A DNA stretch of 64,000 bases, taken from positions 62,001-126,000 of the forward strand of contig JAFISE010000051.1 in NCBI GenBank assembly GCA_022560025.1, in the 5' to 3' direction. Positions 53,653 through 64,000 of this stretch are shown in pieces (position 1 is the first letter of the stretch; every line of letters begins with the position of its first letter). A model generated the notes under the pieces. It was not told the origin of the DNA, did no database searches, and saw nothing but the letters and a program-made list of their open reading frames with translations. A program made the translations under genes and the position numbers. This DNA comes from Stagonosporopsis chrysanthemi (Eukaryota > Ascomycota > Dothideomycetes > Pleosporales > Didymellaceae).

Positions 53653-55083
53653 AGAGGACATGTGGAGTCTGTCATATTAAGAAGGCCGCCTGACTGTCTA
53701 AAAAGCATGTCAATAGGCGGAGTGGATCCATTCTATATTTGGCTCCCGCACGCTGCTTGTGGATAGCGGGATCTAAGAGATACGATCTGATAGCCCGGAT
53801 GCTTAATTAAGAGATCTTACACCATCTGACACGAGAAGGCGGATATCGCCATCGGGTCGAAGGATGCCGAAGATGTATCGATGAGGAGCGGCTTGGTTGC
53901 ACTTTGAAGACCGAAATAGAGGGGCTGTTCCGTGAAGAGTAACGTTAGCGATGTAGTCGACCGTTCCGGCCGGCGGCCGTTGCTTGGTATGCTTCAACAC
54001 GAGAGACAGGTTCTGCATGCAGCCGGTGATGATTAGCTGAAAAGTACTCGCCCGCTCCACAGATTCGTCACGTGATAGCGGACTTCACCTTGCTGATGGG
54101 ATCTGATTACAAGCTGCGTGTTGGTGTCAGTGCACTATTATGAGTTCAGACCACTTAGCAAGCCCTACTGATTATCCTCGTCTGCAGACTACGAACTCCG
54201 CATGGGGGTACTGTTCCGCACTCGCGTGCACGTTCCCGGAGTCTGCATCCCAGGGCACACCCATGTCGTATTCCGTTCTGCGGGGCTTATCTGATCGGTA
54301 GAAATTGCCTCGCCGTCCCGATCGAGCACCAAATCAGGCGCCTAAGACCTGTCACCAGGCAGCTGAACAGGCGTGATTCGACACCGGAGGTCATCGGCCG
54401 ATCCCTGTGCAGTCATTGAACCGAGTTCGTTGTTCGTAAGATGGCGGCTGACAAAGCCCACGTGGACACTCTTGTAGTGTACGGGTGTCTGCTGCTGTGT
54501 AGGAAGAGGCCGCTTGTGGCTGAGAACCTGAGAGAATGCGTAACGGATTGGCAAGAATCATAGTTCTCCGCTTTTGGCGCAGATGATCTTCACTCACACT
54601 ATTCCAATCAACTACCTTCGCAGCTCCAATGTTGTTGGGAATCGCACATGTGCTTGATCGTTCACGTTATGTGATTGGTGGTTCGCTCAGCAGCTGCACA
54701 TACTTTGGGATTATTCTACCTTAATCGCTGCAGTCGGGTACAACTCCCGTCCGGCTTGCGCATGCGTGCATACCGATACGTGTAGCCCATAACACAGGCT
54801 ACACTTGGGTATTTTAGCATGTGCTGAGCCAGAGCCTCATAACCTAATACTCCTTGCCGCCCAGAACAACACCACCCGGACAGACTTTGTGTCGCAAAGA
54901 CACACCCAAAAAGAAAAGGACTAAGATGCAGTTGTCCATCCATCGTAGCTCGTAAATCGTCTGAAAGAAACCATCTATAAGGCTTCAGTGGAAGACTAGC
55001 CGAGCAGAACGCCATTGAAACGCCGTAAAAACGCGCCGTCCACCTCCATGATTATGGGACAGTGCAAGCTAATGAGATACCAC
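53653..55083. other. 1.4-kb intergenic region, nothing recognised
   Basis: No frame with a domain; short minus frames near 53803-54060 and 54342-54597 look like chance. Confidence 0.4.
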
Positions 55084-55861
55084 TCAGGTTGAGCTCGACT
55101 TGGGCAGTGTAGCCGGTTTGATGTCCCCATGCAGTATCTCAAGCAGCTTCCTCAGGGTATCGGAGCTGCTACTCCTCCGTCGAATTGTCTTATTGTCCTC
55201 CTCCTCTCCTTCAGCAACGTCGTCTCGTGTCAGGAGCTCGATGGTCCTTCGAAGTTTCTCGTATGCAGCGTTGAGCTCGGCATGCGACATTTCGAGTTTG
55301 TTGTACTTTTCGTTCAAAACCGAAAGCTGTCCCTCAAGGTCACGGGCATGCTTTTCCTTTCTCTCGCGGAAGGCGCGTTGAGCTGCTCGATTTTGTGCTC
55401 GTCGACGCTGACGGTTGTTAGCATGATGTTGGGCATTTTCGGTCAAATGGCCTACCCCCGATGTGGTGTGTGTCTTCTCTGTGGACAGAGGTGCAGATCC
55501 GGTCATGTAAACGGAATCGGGATGTGACAGAGGTCGTGGACTGCAGTACGGGCTGTCGTGTTCTGAGCCAAACTCCGAGGGCGTCATTGGCATGTGGTAT
55601 GATCCGAAGTGCATTGCCTCGTCAACAATCTGGGGATAATATGTCTGCTGCAATTGCGTTGGAAACTGATCATATGTCGACGATTCCTAGTCTTGTCAGC
55701 CATTGAGATTGTTGAGGGGGTGCAGTGATCCTCACTGGCGATCCACTCAGACTTGGTACCTTGGACATGTCCGGAGGAATTTCGTACAAAGCTGCATGTT
55801 GTGACTGTGTAGGAGCGTAATGACCCTGCGACATCCAGTAGTCGAAAGATTGAGAATCCAT
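55084..55861 (-). CDS. bZIP transcription factor, Yap1-like basic region
   Basis: Two exons, 55861-55760 and 55686-55084, with a 73-bp intron (GTACCA...CTGACAAGACTAG), 234 aa. The basic region at about 124-148 (NNRQRRRAQNRAAQRAFRER) has the fungal AP-1 pattern NxxAQxxFR (Asn133, Gln137, Phe140, Arg141), which recognises TTAC/GTAA half-sites. A leucine zipper follows (about 151-186: LEGQLSVLNEKYNKLE and onward). The N-terminus is Gln/Tyr/Ser/Pro-rich, an activation-type region. There is no C-terminal Cys-rich domain like that of Yap1, so direct redox sensing is not expected. Target genes are unknown; neighbours give no cluster. Several in-frame ATGs precede 55861 only as far as 55879. Confidence 0.88.
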
Positions 55862-58800
55862 CTTGCACGACGCGTGCAAAGCAATAGTAGCGCTAGCCGG
55901 GTAATTAATATGTGCACAACGCTCAGTAAGGTGACGCGATGGTGAAATATCAGTGAGTTATTGCAGTCGTCAGGCGAATTGTGTGGACGATGTCAGGATA
56001 TGATGCGCAAATAAGAGGGCCTGGCAAATTGCCTGTGTGGTCGAGGGCTTACACATGAGGGTAGGCTAAGGTCTTATACCATGCGCGGATTGCGGAGTGT
56101 GTAGACACCCGCAGTGAGATCTCGCGTGTCCATTCGACACAATGCGTGCCCGCAAAAACGGTCGCTCCCTATCCTGGCTACTGTGGCTGTCTGCAAGAAA
56201 GTATGCACAGTGCTGCAACCAAAGAAGTAATCCAGCCTGTTCTTCGGCTCGAGCGGCGGGAACAGGGTCTAGCTTGCGACGAGCTCCATAGGATTGTTAT
56301 TCTTGTCTTCGAGTGGCTCGTGGGACAGCGTCGCCGGTAGCCGGACGCCTGCATGAAAGCTGCAGGAGGGCTTGCGCTAACCATATCCGGTCTTTGATAA
56401 TTGTGCTGCTGAAAGTGCAGGCCTGGCCTAGCCGCGGTGAGCCTCACCAGGTGGGCGAGCAGCACTTTACTTAGTCATTCGTCACCGCTTAGGGATTTGC
56501 GATAACATTTGACGCTGAACACTTGACGAGGCTTGTTCAGTTTCGTGCACTTCGGTCACCTGTGTAGGTGCGTTCGACTTGCGACTCGAAAATAGATCTG
56601 CCATCCATGGTCTGCGTTCGAACAGAAAGCCGCAATTTCTGGTAGGCTAGAGAGTGGCAAGAACGGTACGAGTAAAGTGCAAGAGTAAAGTGTCTGTGGC
56701 TTGAGCAGTCGAGATTGCTGTGGCTTGCACCAATAACAACATCACGTTGGTCTGCAACTCGAGCGTGAGGTTACGTCTGACCGCGAGAGTGAAAACACGT
56801 CGCTTGTACTTGCTGACTTGAAGTATTTCCGAATTTTGGTGGGACCGTGTCCAGGTGCGGTTCAGTGGCCACGCACTGCGGCGCACTCAGCGCACCTAAT
56901 ACACCTTCTCATCGAGGATTTTTCTTTATCCGCATCCGCGAGATGACAGAATAAACAGGATCTGTATTGGAGTAACATAGACAGGAGCTATTTCCGTGTG
57001 ACTGTTGCGGCCTGGACAGCGCGGATGTCATGCCATGTACAGGTCAACCGTTGCGAACTCAGCGAACAGCTGGAAATTGACTTCGCCATGTTAGGGCACG
57101 ACCGGGTGTGCCCCCAATAGGCACACGTGTTGTGGATCTGAATGGAGTCAGTGCGGTAACATGCCAGTCAACTCTTGCTCAGAGCTTGACCAACCCTGAC
57201 GCAATTTACCTTGGCGTTCGCTCCTCGGCCTGATGTTCAATCAGAAACAGCCACTACAACGACTGTATATTGCGAATTATAATCACAATGGGCCGACTTC
57301 AAGTCGCTGGCTACCCAGGCTGACAGTCCTCCACGTAGGAGTTCGCATGCTCCGGCCTCCGCACCCACTTTCGTGGACAACACATGAGTCGTCTTGCATG
57401 GTGAACTTGCGTCACCCCAGCAGCTGGCATTCCCGTCCAATTGTGAATCCCGGCTTCTCGCGGGGCTGCACGGCACGAGGAGGAGGTTGGAGATTCTGCT
57501 GCCTGATGCAATCACCGAACGCACGTCAGACCACTGCAGCCACAGGAGGACGGAAAGTGGGTCGAGGTGTGCATGAGTAACTTCCCTCTCTACTGGCCTG
57601 TTCTCATCCTTGACGATTTCCACCACTGAGCTGCTGTTTGGCTAACGCCAACAGCCTCGCCACTCACCTACGACGCACCGGTCGCACATGGCCTGGGATA
57701 CTCACGGGATGTTTACACGGTATCACGCATGTGGCTTGAACGGAGCATGGCTGCAGTATCAATACCGCGCACCATCGGTAGAGCGTCGCTGGCGATGTCT
57801 GTTATTGGTCCGGTCGATGGTGACTTTTCGAAGAGGCTGATGTTCGTGAGTACCACTATGACTGCATGTCAATCAATTGCTACACTGAAAACGTTGGCCC
57901 ACATTCAGAAGATTCTGTTGCGTGTCTGAAAAAATGGTAATGGAATTACGCACTAGAAGCACGTCAGTCTTCCACGAACCGTACAGTACAGCAAACGGTG
58001 CAACCGTCTCCATGATGAGCTAGAGCACAGTCAGCTTCCATCTTACACTACGCCAGCATGCAGCCGTAACGCTCTGCGACAGAATGGCGCATAGGGCTGT
58101 ACCGACTATAAGGCTCCCTGCTGGATCCTTCACCGTGCCCATTATCACGACCCCGATGCCGCTTAGCGCGAGGAGAGGGCTATGCAGGGTCCTACGATCT
58201 TTGCAGGAGCTGGCAGCCTTATCAGATGTCTGCCCCGGGTCGATTCTTCACTTGGCCCGTATTGCGGTGTGATGGCACCGAGTGACCTTCTCGTCACCAG
58301 CCGCCATGCATAAAGAACACGGTCCGACTTCTATCGTTAGCTGTTCTGGTCTGTCCACAGGGCGCCTTGAAATTGCGACGGTGAGCTGCGACAAAAATCA
58401 ACATCTGGGGACGTATTTTGCGTCATGCGTTCTGCAAGCGTGGGCTGGTGACTGAACAATTCAGTTTCTGCATCGCTTTCTAGGTTTATATCGCCCCTTG
58501 ACTCGATCGCCGCCGAGAGAACCCAAGCTTCCTTGGCTTAGTACTGTGGCTGGAAAGAACAGTTCGATAGGAAAGTGTGCACTGGGAAGACCGCTCAGAA
58601 CAGCGAGGAGCTGAGTCAGAGATGCCCAACCCGCAGTCCGCGTAATCTTCGACACGCGGTCTGAGCTTGTGTGTTGGTCTACGCGTGTCACCTACTTTCA
58701 CAAAGGTCGTGCCGGTGACTGAGCACTGAGCCGGGTGTCCAGCCGCAGCTAATGCACTTACTTACAGACAACAGACACAGTGGCGTAGTAATATGACATG

Positions 58801-59727
58801 GACCAAGGCAGCGATCTCCAACATGGAAATCCACGACCGATTCCATAGACATATTTCATGTACCACAACGCAAAACCCTAGCCCGGGAGAGAGGAGCCCA
58901 TGCAGTTCGCAAGTCACCGAAACAAGCGCTACACCGACCGCCAAACACACCCCTTTGCAAACGCCTACAGCCAGGTGGCTGACTGGGCATCGACCCAAAA
59001 CAACGTCTCTACCTTTTCACTCCCATAAACTATACAACCCCAATCTCCAAAACTGATTCGCTTCTCTCTTCGCATTCTTGAGTCTAAATACTGACATGAG
59101 AGACCTGCTCGCTGGCCGCTGATACGTGCACATCCACTAGCGAAACAGGACTCTGGCGTTGCTGGTGGGGCGGCGAGGTGAGATCAGGATTGAGATTGGG
59201 AATGCGGCGGGGATTGCTTGGGGCGCGGGGATGGAGGGCGGTGTTGGATGTAGTAGACGCAGTCGCAGTCGCAGTTGCAGTCGCGACGGGGTGTCAAGGG
59301 AATGTGGTGAGGTGAAATACGGGGGGCCAGGGAGATTTGGAGGAGAAGGTCGACTAAAGGCAGTGGGGGATGAGTAACGGTTGTTGTATCGTATTGTATT
59401 GCAAGGGTATATAGCCAAGAACCAGAACGGGAGAAAAGAAGGCTTGAACATGTGTTCCAAGCATGATCAAAGTTCAACAACGGCGAGACTGGTGCACATG
59501 TGATGTGCCGTCTCGACCTCTGCTTCAGTGATGCGAGAGATGCGCCCACCGGCTGTCAAAATCCTCTTCGCCCTCTGCACTACACAATGTCAGCGGGTGT
59601 CTTGAACCCCCGTCCCCTCGTTCACCCCTAACATACCTACCTCTCTCACTTCTCCTTCTCGCTCACACTCGAACACGTACGCGCAGACAGATAGACAGAC
59701 AGACAGTCGCGCCCAAAAAAGCATGTC
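55862..59727. other. 3.9-kb gene-poor stretch
   Basis: The longest stretch without a gene that I can support. Short frames (for example 57233-57580, 57237-57626 on the other strand, 58793-59056) have no domain and overlap each other. Simple repeats: GCAGTC copies near 59258-59290 and GACA copies near 59685-59706. An undetected multi-exon gene or RNA gene is possible. Confidence 0.4.
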
Positions 59728-60656
59728 TTACCAGTCGTAAATCCACCCACTGTTCGCCTCCATAAACTCCTCACACGCCTCCTTCAGCGCCAGGTTGGGC
59801 CGCAACTCGGCAATGCGCAGCGGCTCGCGTGTCAGGGGATCCGTGGGGCTGCGCTTGAGATGCTCAATCAGCGTCGCTCTTTCGTAGCTGCGGCCGTTGT
59901 TGGTAACAACGGGGTCGTGCATGATCTCAAACGTGATGCCGTCAACGAGGTAATCCGGGACTTCGCGTTTCTGCTGGTGTGTGGGGTCGGAGAGGGCGAA
60001 GGCAGTGCGCAGGTCGTCGCGCTTCTTTTCGAATTCGGAGGTCAGATCGGCCTTCTCTTCGGACGCGGTGGTGAGGGTTGTGGAGCCGGCTTCAAGGCGC
60101 GTGTCGATCTCTGAGATTGCGGCTTTGTGTGCGCGTTCTAGCTGCTCCTCGAGCTCTGAGAGAAGGTCGCCCCGCCGGCGGATGCGTTCGCGTTCGCGGA
60201 TCTCCCACTTGCGCTTCTTACATTTGAGGACGTGCTGGGAGATGAGGGCGGCGTTGGAGAAGGTTGTCTGCTGCGTGGATTTTGTGCAGTACTCGTAGGC
60301 TTTGAGGGCGCTGGAGAGGGCCTCGTTGGGGTGGTTCACGGCGAGCTGGGCTTGCGCTGGGCCGAGTCAGCGGTAAGGTCGTTGCCTTTCTTAGATGCAG
60401 ACGTACACAGGAGGTGAAACGCTTTCATGTTCTCCGGCAGCTGCTCGATGCTCCGTATGCAGTCGTCTATTACGCCCTCCCATTTCTCCAGCTTGTTCCG
60501 CGCCATAGCGCGATTCGTGAACAGCAGCGGATTGCTTGAGTTCTTCTGGATAGCCTGAGAATAGTACGCCTCGGCGCCTTCGTAGTCGCCATTCTTGAAG
60601 CACGCATTTCCCTGCGTCTTGAGCTGCTCAGCAGCATACTCGTTACCAGCAGGCAT
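59728..60656 (-). CDS. CHIP/STUB1-type TPR and U-box E3 ubiquitin ligase
   Basis: Two exons, 60656-60407 and 60356-59728, with a 50-bp intron (GTACGT...CTGACTC...CAG), 292 aa, the normal CHIP length. Three TPR motifs at about 5-110 (AEQLKTQGNACFKNGDYEGA, NPLLFTNRAMARNKLEKW, AFHLLSQAQLAVNHPNEAL) would bind the EEVD tail of Hsp70/Hsp90. A charged coiled coil follows (about 125-200), then the U-box at about 216-289 (VPDYLVDGITFEIMHDPVV, GRSYERATLIEHL, DPLTREPL), which recruits the E2. It links chaperones to ubiquitin-dependent degradation of misfolded clients in the cytosol. The intron join at Ser84 restores the third TPR. All expected parts are present. Confidence 0.92.
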
Positions 60657-61163
60657 GCCGACGAGCAGGCAAAAGCAAGGTGCTGGCTCCGACGACGGCC
60701 GCCGAGGGGTATTGAGTACGGTGAGCGCGGAAGAGCGGCGCGATCACGGTGTGATTGGCACGACTGGGGTGGGGCGCCGTTAGGAGCCGCGGCAGCGTGG
60801 AACTTTCCAGACGGGCGCTGAGGTGAGCAGGACGGAAGCGTCGGAGCGAAGCAAAGTGCACTGTGATCGACGCATGGTGGTGTTGTGCTTTTGACGATAG
60901 CAGGACGACTGGCGTTTGCATGTGCGGTCAAGTACTGTGTACTGTAAGTGGGAGGGAGGCTCAGGGTCTACCATGGCTGGAGCGGTCGCGTGCTCGTACC
61001 ATCAGGCCCAAGGCAGTGTCACCGCAGACGTGTGCTATTGACTATTCTCTTTATTGATATCAATGCTGCGCTGTGCTGCGTGCTACTTGTTTGCTGGGTA
61101 TAAGTCTAGACACCAGACGCCATGAACGCATCTCAGAACACTACAATAATACATGCTTGAAGC
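60657..61163. other. CHIP promoter and spacer
   Basis: No gene. Upstream of the minus-strand CHIP gene; the far end is the 3' flank of the Arg/Ser-rich gene. Confidence 0.45.
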
Positions 61164-61754
61164 TCAAAGCTGCTGTCTCAGCGGGTGTGGACTCTTAGCC
61201 TCAGTCTTCGTCGTCTCACCCTTTGGATCTTTCCTGTACAAGTTGGGGTAACTCCTCTGTCTACGCAGTTCAACCTCTACCTCTTCGGCTTCTGCTCTTG
61301 GTCGGCTCGGCGGCTGTGCCCTCTTCCTCAGCACCCTCACCTCTTCTTCGCTGTAATCATCGTCTTCGAAGATGGAGTCATCGGCCCGCTCCCTGCTGCC
61401 GCTGCGGTTCCGTACGCGGCCGCGAAAGGTGTGGTCGGGCTCTGCATCGCTGCGCCGCCGCTGCTTCTTCGATACGGCTGGCGGCGTCATGCTCGCTGAT
61501 TCCGAGTCTCGGTGATGTTGGCGGTGGTGATGTCGGTGTCGTGAACCGCTGTCACGGTCATGGCCACGAGAAGGTGATGCTGCTCGAGCAGGAGAATGCG
61601 AAGACATCCGGCGACGCTTCAGACGACCGCGTTCTTCCGCTTCTGTCTCTGCGTCTGGTTCGACGATGATTGGGATGTTCGAGTATGTCGCGTGCTCCAT
61701 GTATTCACTTCTCTCCGAACGCTCGGGTGCATAGGACACTGTTGTTACTGACAT
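61164..61754 (-). CDS. Arg/Ser-rich low-complexity hypothetical protein
   Basis: Single exon, 196 aa from ATG 61754 (an in-frame ATG at 61790 adds 12 residues). After a start with MSVTTVSYAPERSERSEYM come ERGRLKRRRMSSHSPARAAS, a His-rich stretch (SRHRHHHRQHHRDSE), KKQRRRSDAEPDH and an acidic block DDSIFEDDDYSEEEVRVL followed by RKRAQPPS. No folded domain. RS- and KR-rich content suggests a nuclear, possibly RNA-related protein, but this is only composition. Codon choice is consistent along the frame. Confidence 0.55.
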   Translation of the reverse strand: MSVTTVSYAPERSERSEYMEHATYSNIPIIVEPDAETEAEERGRLKRRRMSSHSPARAASPSRGHDRDSGSRHRHHHRQHHRDSESASMTPPAVSKKQRRRSDAEPDHTFRGRVRNRSGSRERADDSIFEDDDYSEEEVRVLRKRAQPPSRPRAEAEEVEVELRRQRSYPNLYRKDPKGETTKTEAKSPHPLRQQL

Positions 61755-62674
61755 GCTGTTGAACGGGCAAGCTTCAATGCCCTGAGGCACGACGGGGATT
61801 TGTCTGGAATGTGCATGAGCAGACCTACAGGTCCCAGAACTCTAACCATAAGCCAAAGAGGGGAAGTTAGTGCCGTGTGCGACGGCCCGTTTATGGATGG
61901 GACAGGTGAGCACCTTCCACGGTTGAGGCGTGGTCAAGTGCACGTCATTCGCTTCTTGGTGTGGCTAGTGCTCACGCGATTGGATCGGTGTTGCATCACG
62001 TCGAACGCTTTCTCCGAACTGCAAGATTCTGTTAGTCATCTCATCATGAGCAGCAGCTTGGCCTCGGGAGTTGCGACAATGAAATTGTCATCTAGTGAGC
62101 ACGATTGTGCGTAGATTTGCAACAGTCCTTCACCGTCTTGTGCTATTGTATTAGCTGGATTCTGAACAACCACTTGTTTACACTATTTCCTTCTGTATTA
62201 TCAGTCGGAACATACTGCGTTCCGACTAGCATGCCAATCACCTGTTTCCTGAAAGCTTACTCAAGCTATCATCATGCTTCTCCTAGAACTGCTAAACGCC
62301 AACGCCTACACGAGACTTTGTTGCTCGAACGGGCCGTGGACGCTCGATGACAATGATGTACGTAATCCGAGACTCGACTGAGACAAGGCCTCGTGCAGCA
62401 GTCAATCTTTACTGCATAGCGCAAATAAAAATCCTGGCTGCGCAGCGCACGCTTCGATCAAGGGTAGGCGTTGTAACGTATCGTGTCAAATCCACTGAAG
62501 ATGCTTTTTGCACCATGGTCTTGACTGCTAGAGCTTTTCTTTCCTTTAATGGTGCAAGGCATTCGATGCTGACGGCGGGCGACTCTTGGCTATCGATCGA
62601 ACACAGTGAACAGCCTGTGACAGATCACCAACACAAGGCCTACTGCACACCTGGCTTCGAGTACCGGTGGCCGT
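61755..62674. other. intergenic, nothing recognised
   Basis: Upstream of the Arg/Ser-rich gene and downstream of TIM21 (both minus). Plus frames at 61800-62114 and 62347-62760 have no domain; the second overlaps the TIM21 3' end. Confidence 0.45.
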
Positions 62675-63446
62675 CTACCACCATCTCGCTCCAAATATCT
62701 TCGGAGCGACATGGTCTTGCTTCTGTTTCGCTGCCAGATCAATACTGCGGTGGCCCTTGACGTCAAGAGTCAACTCAGCATACTCGTATGAAGTCATGCT
62801 CGGCTTCTTGATCAAATGAACGTGCACAGCTCCTTGCTTTCCGTTGCCCTCAACGAAGAAGCGGAACTTCAGGTGCTCGGTGCCCCATTTGTCTGTTTCT
62901 TCGGTGCTGCTGATGAAGCGGTTCTTGGCGTACCGCGACCACGAACCCTCACCAAAGGCAGCGATTTGGGAACCTTCTCCGAGCAGTTTTTGGCACCGGG
63001 GGTCGTTGCGGATCAAGTCGGTAGCATGGTTGAAGTGGGCGGTTTTGGAGTTGGGGCTGAAGACGTCGCTGAAGAGGAAGTATGCCACTCCGCCCTGGGG
63101 TTGTCAGTATCAGTGTCTGGATGATCAATTCGACAGCTCGTACAGTTGCAATGACGCCAACAGCTACAACGATCAAATTGAATGACTGTTGTGTCGTTCG
63201 CACGACCTTCTCTCCCGGCGACAGCTCGGTCCACCGCACTCTTCCTGTGTCGCCAGTGAGCGTGATCGACTTGCGCGATGGCTGTGGGATCGGGCTGCCG
63301 GGAAAGGTGGGTTCTGTTGCTTGGGTCCTGCGGGTGGTGGAGAAGGCAGCGCGTGTGCGGCGAGTCGACGACGGCTGGATGCGCGGGAGCAACAATGACG
63401 GGCGCAGCAGCGAGATGGCTTCGGTAGATTTGTAGAGGGCGGCCAT
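62675..63446 (-). CDS. TIM21: mitochondrial import subunit TIM21
   Basis: Two exons, 63446-63144 and 63094-62675, with a 49-bp intron (GTACGA...CTGATACTGAC...CCCAG), 240 aa. Tim21 is an inner-membrane part of the TIM23 presequence translocase that contacts TOM and respiratory complexes. The N-terminus is a basic mitochondrial presequence (RRTRAAFSTTRRTQ). Then come GRVRWTELSPGEKVVRTTQQ, a membrane helix (FNLIVVAVGVIATGGVAYFLF, about residues 88-108, spanning the intron) and the intermembrane-space domain (DVFSPNSKTAHFNHATDLI, GEGSWSRYAKNRFISS, FRFFVEGNGKQGAVHV). The ATG at 63446 starts the presequence; upstream in-frame ATGs (to 63590) look non-conserved. It is divergent from MSP1. Confidence 0.92.
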
Positions 63447-63679
63447 GGTAGCGGTGAAGGCGTGTCTGCGGCACTGTTCAAGTTCGAGAGAGTTCCCGCG
63501 GAGTGGAGCTGCCATGCGACTGCGCGCGGCGGCCGAGGTTTGAAGTGCACGTTCCTGAACTTTGGCCGACCAGCGCATCCCATACGCCAACGCTTCGACG
63601 TCAAGATATCTCGTGTTTCTTTTCCTGCCCTTCGCGCGTCTTGGTTGTTGTTACCATCAGTCCAAGAGAACTCCTCAGA
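63447..63679. promoter_or_regulatory. shared TIM21-MSP1 divergent promoter region
   Basis: Only 233 bases separate the two start codons, so the promoters must overlap or be shared. No specific motif is claimed. Confidence 0.5.
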
Positions 63680-64000
63680 ATGGCGTCCAACAAGAAGAGC
63701 AGCCTCACTGGCTACCTGCCCGACATTCTGATGGCAGCAGCAGCAGTACGCTCGCACTCGCGCTTTCCTCCTGCACTGCCAGTCAAACTGACAGCATGGC
63801 CTAGCCATTAATAGCCTACTTCGTCATTCGCAACCTACTCGCACGACTCGACCCTGATGCCCAGCAAAAAGAGGAGGCGCGCGCCAAATCTGCCGCCGCG
63901 ACTAGGAAACTCGGCGCCATCCTGAGCAGCAAACGGCGGAAGAGCTATGGCGAGTACGACAGCGAGGATGAGGAGGACCAGCATAACCGCCGGCCGCGCA
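63680..64000 (+). CDS. MSP1: MSP1-type mitochondrial AAA ATPase, 5' end (partial)
   Basis: Exon 1 63680-63745, intron 63746-63804 (GTACGC...CTGACAG...CCTAG), exon 2 from 63805 to the window edge. The visible protein is about 87 residues: KKSSLTGYLPDILMAAAAPL, then IAYFVIRNLLARLDPDAQQ as a membrane helix with basic flank, EEARAKSAAATRKLGAIL and an acidic/basic stretch. Msp1/ATAD1 sits in the outer mitochondrial membrane and extracts mislocalised tail-anchored proteins. The N-terminal anchor, the LDPDAQQKEEARAKS linker and the following charged region fit that family, but the AAA domain lies beyond the window, so the call rests on the start only. The acceptor at 63804 keeps the frame; other AGs nearby do not. 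Confidence 0.62.

Noticed and set aside
57233..57626. Overlapping plus and minus frames near 57.4 kb
   Set aside because: Two frames of similar length on opposite strands with no domain; neither has a better claim.
1..64000. CRISPR arrays, operators, Shine-Dalgarno sites, riboswitches
   Set aside because: The window is eukaryotic (many spliceosomal introns); no regularly spaced repeats were seen.

Overview
The window reads as nuclear DNA of a filamentous ascomycete, most likely a Dothideomycete (Pleosporales-like; inferred from the families and gene style, not proven). Most genes carry short spliceosomal introns (about 45-60 bp, GTRNGT...CTNAC...YAG). The gene set includes ORC4, AKR1, AFG1, TIM21, MSP1, a CHIP-type U-box ligase and a class III chitin synthase. 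Intron coordinates were assigned by eye, by joining exons whose reading frames and family motifs continue across canonical splice sites.

Layout. 1-3.6 kb: a partial gene end, a small unknown ORF in frame with an RpiB-type isomerase, a decayed small protein gene and an aminoglycoside-phosphotransferase-like gene. 3.6-12 kb: gene-poor, with relic ORFs, a single-pass membrane protein, a secreted SnoaL-like protein and an F-box relic. 12-20 kb: a PAN-domain copper radical oxidase (AA5), a solo LTR with target-site duplication, an F-box/zinc-finger protein, a secreted protein with a deaminase-like C-terminal domain, and a secreted Pro/Thr-rich protein. 21-35.5 kb: dense housekeeping block with an MFS transporter divergent from ORC4, a full ABCC transporter, AKR1 palmitoyltransferase and AFG1 ATPase. 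36-44 kb: a broken CPS1-like polysaccharide synthase and an intact class III chitin synthase. 44-52.5 kb: a kinase-like protein, a DUF4863 protein, a ThrE-type transporter and a small lipocalin-like protein. 53-59.7 kb: a broken small secreted protein gene, a bZIP factor and long non-coding stretches. 59.7-64 kb: CHIP ligase, an Arg/Ser-rich protein, and TIM21 divergent from MSP1, two mitochondrial protein-quality genes sharing a 233-bp promoter.

Themes. Intact housekeeping genes alternate with decaying accessory genes: at least four loci (near 2.4, 9.5, 37.5 and 53.4 kb) keep recognisable coding sequence broken by stops or frameshifts, and a fifth is possible near 4.1 kb. The most unusual intact gene is the secreted two-part protein at 17.4-18.6 kb: signal peptide, cysteine-bearing domain, Lys/Pro linker with a dibasic site, and a C-terminal domain with HAE and PC...C zinc-deaminase-like motifs. 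Other notable points are the single in-frame stop separating two ORFs at 1.3 kb, the Trp-to-Phe change in the oxidase active site, and long poly-C and poly-G runs inside and just after AFG1.
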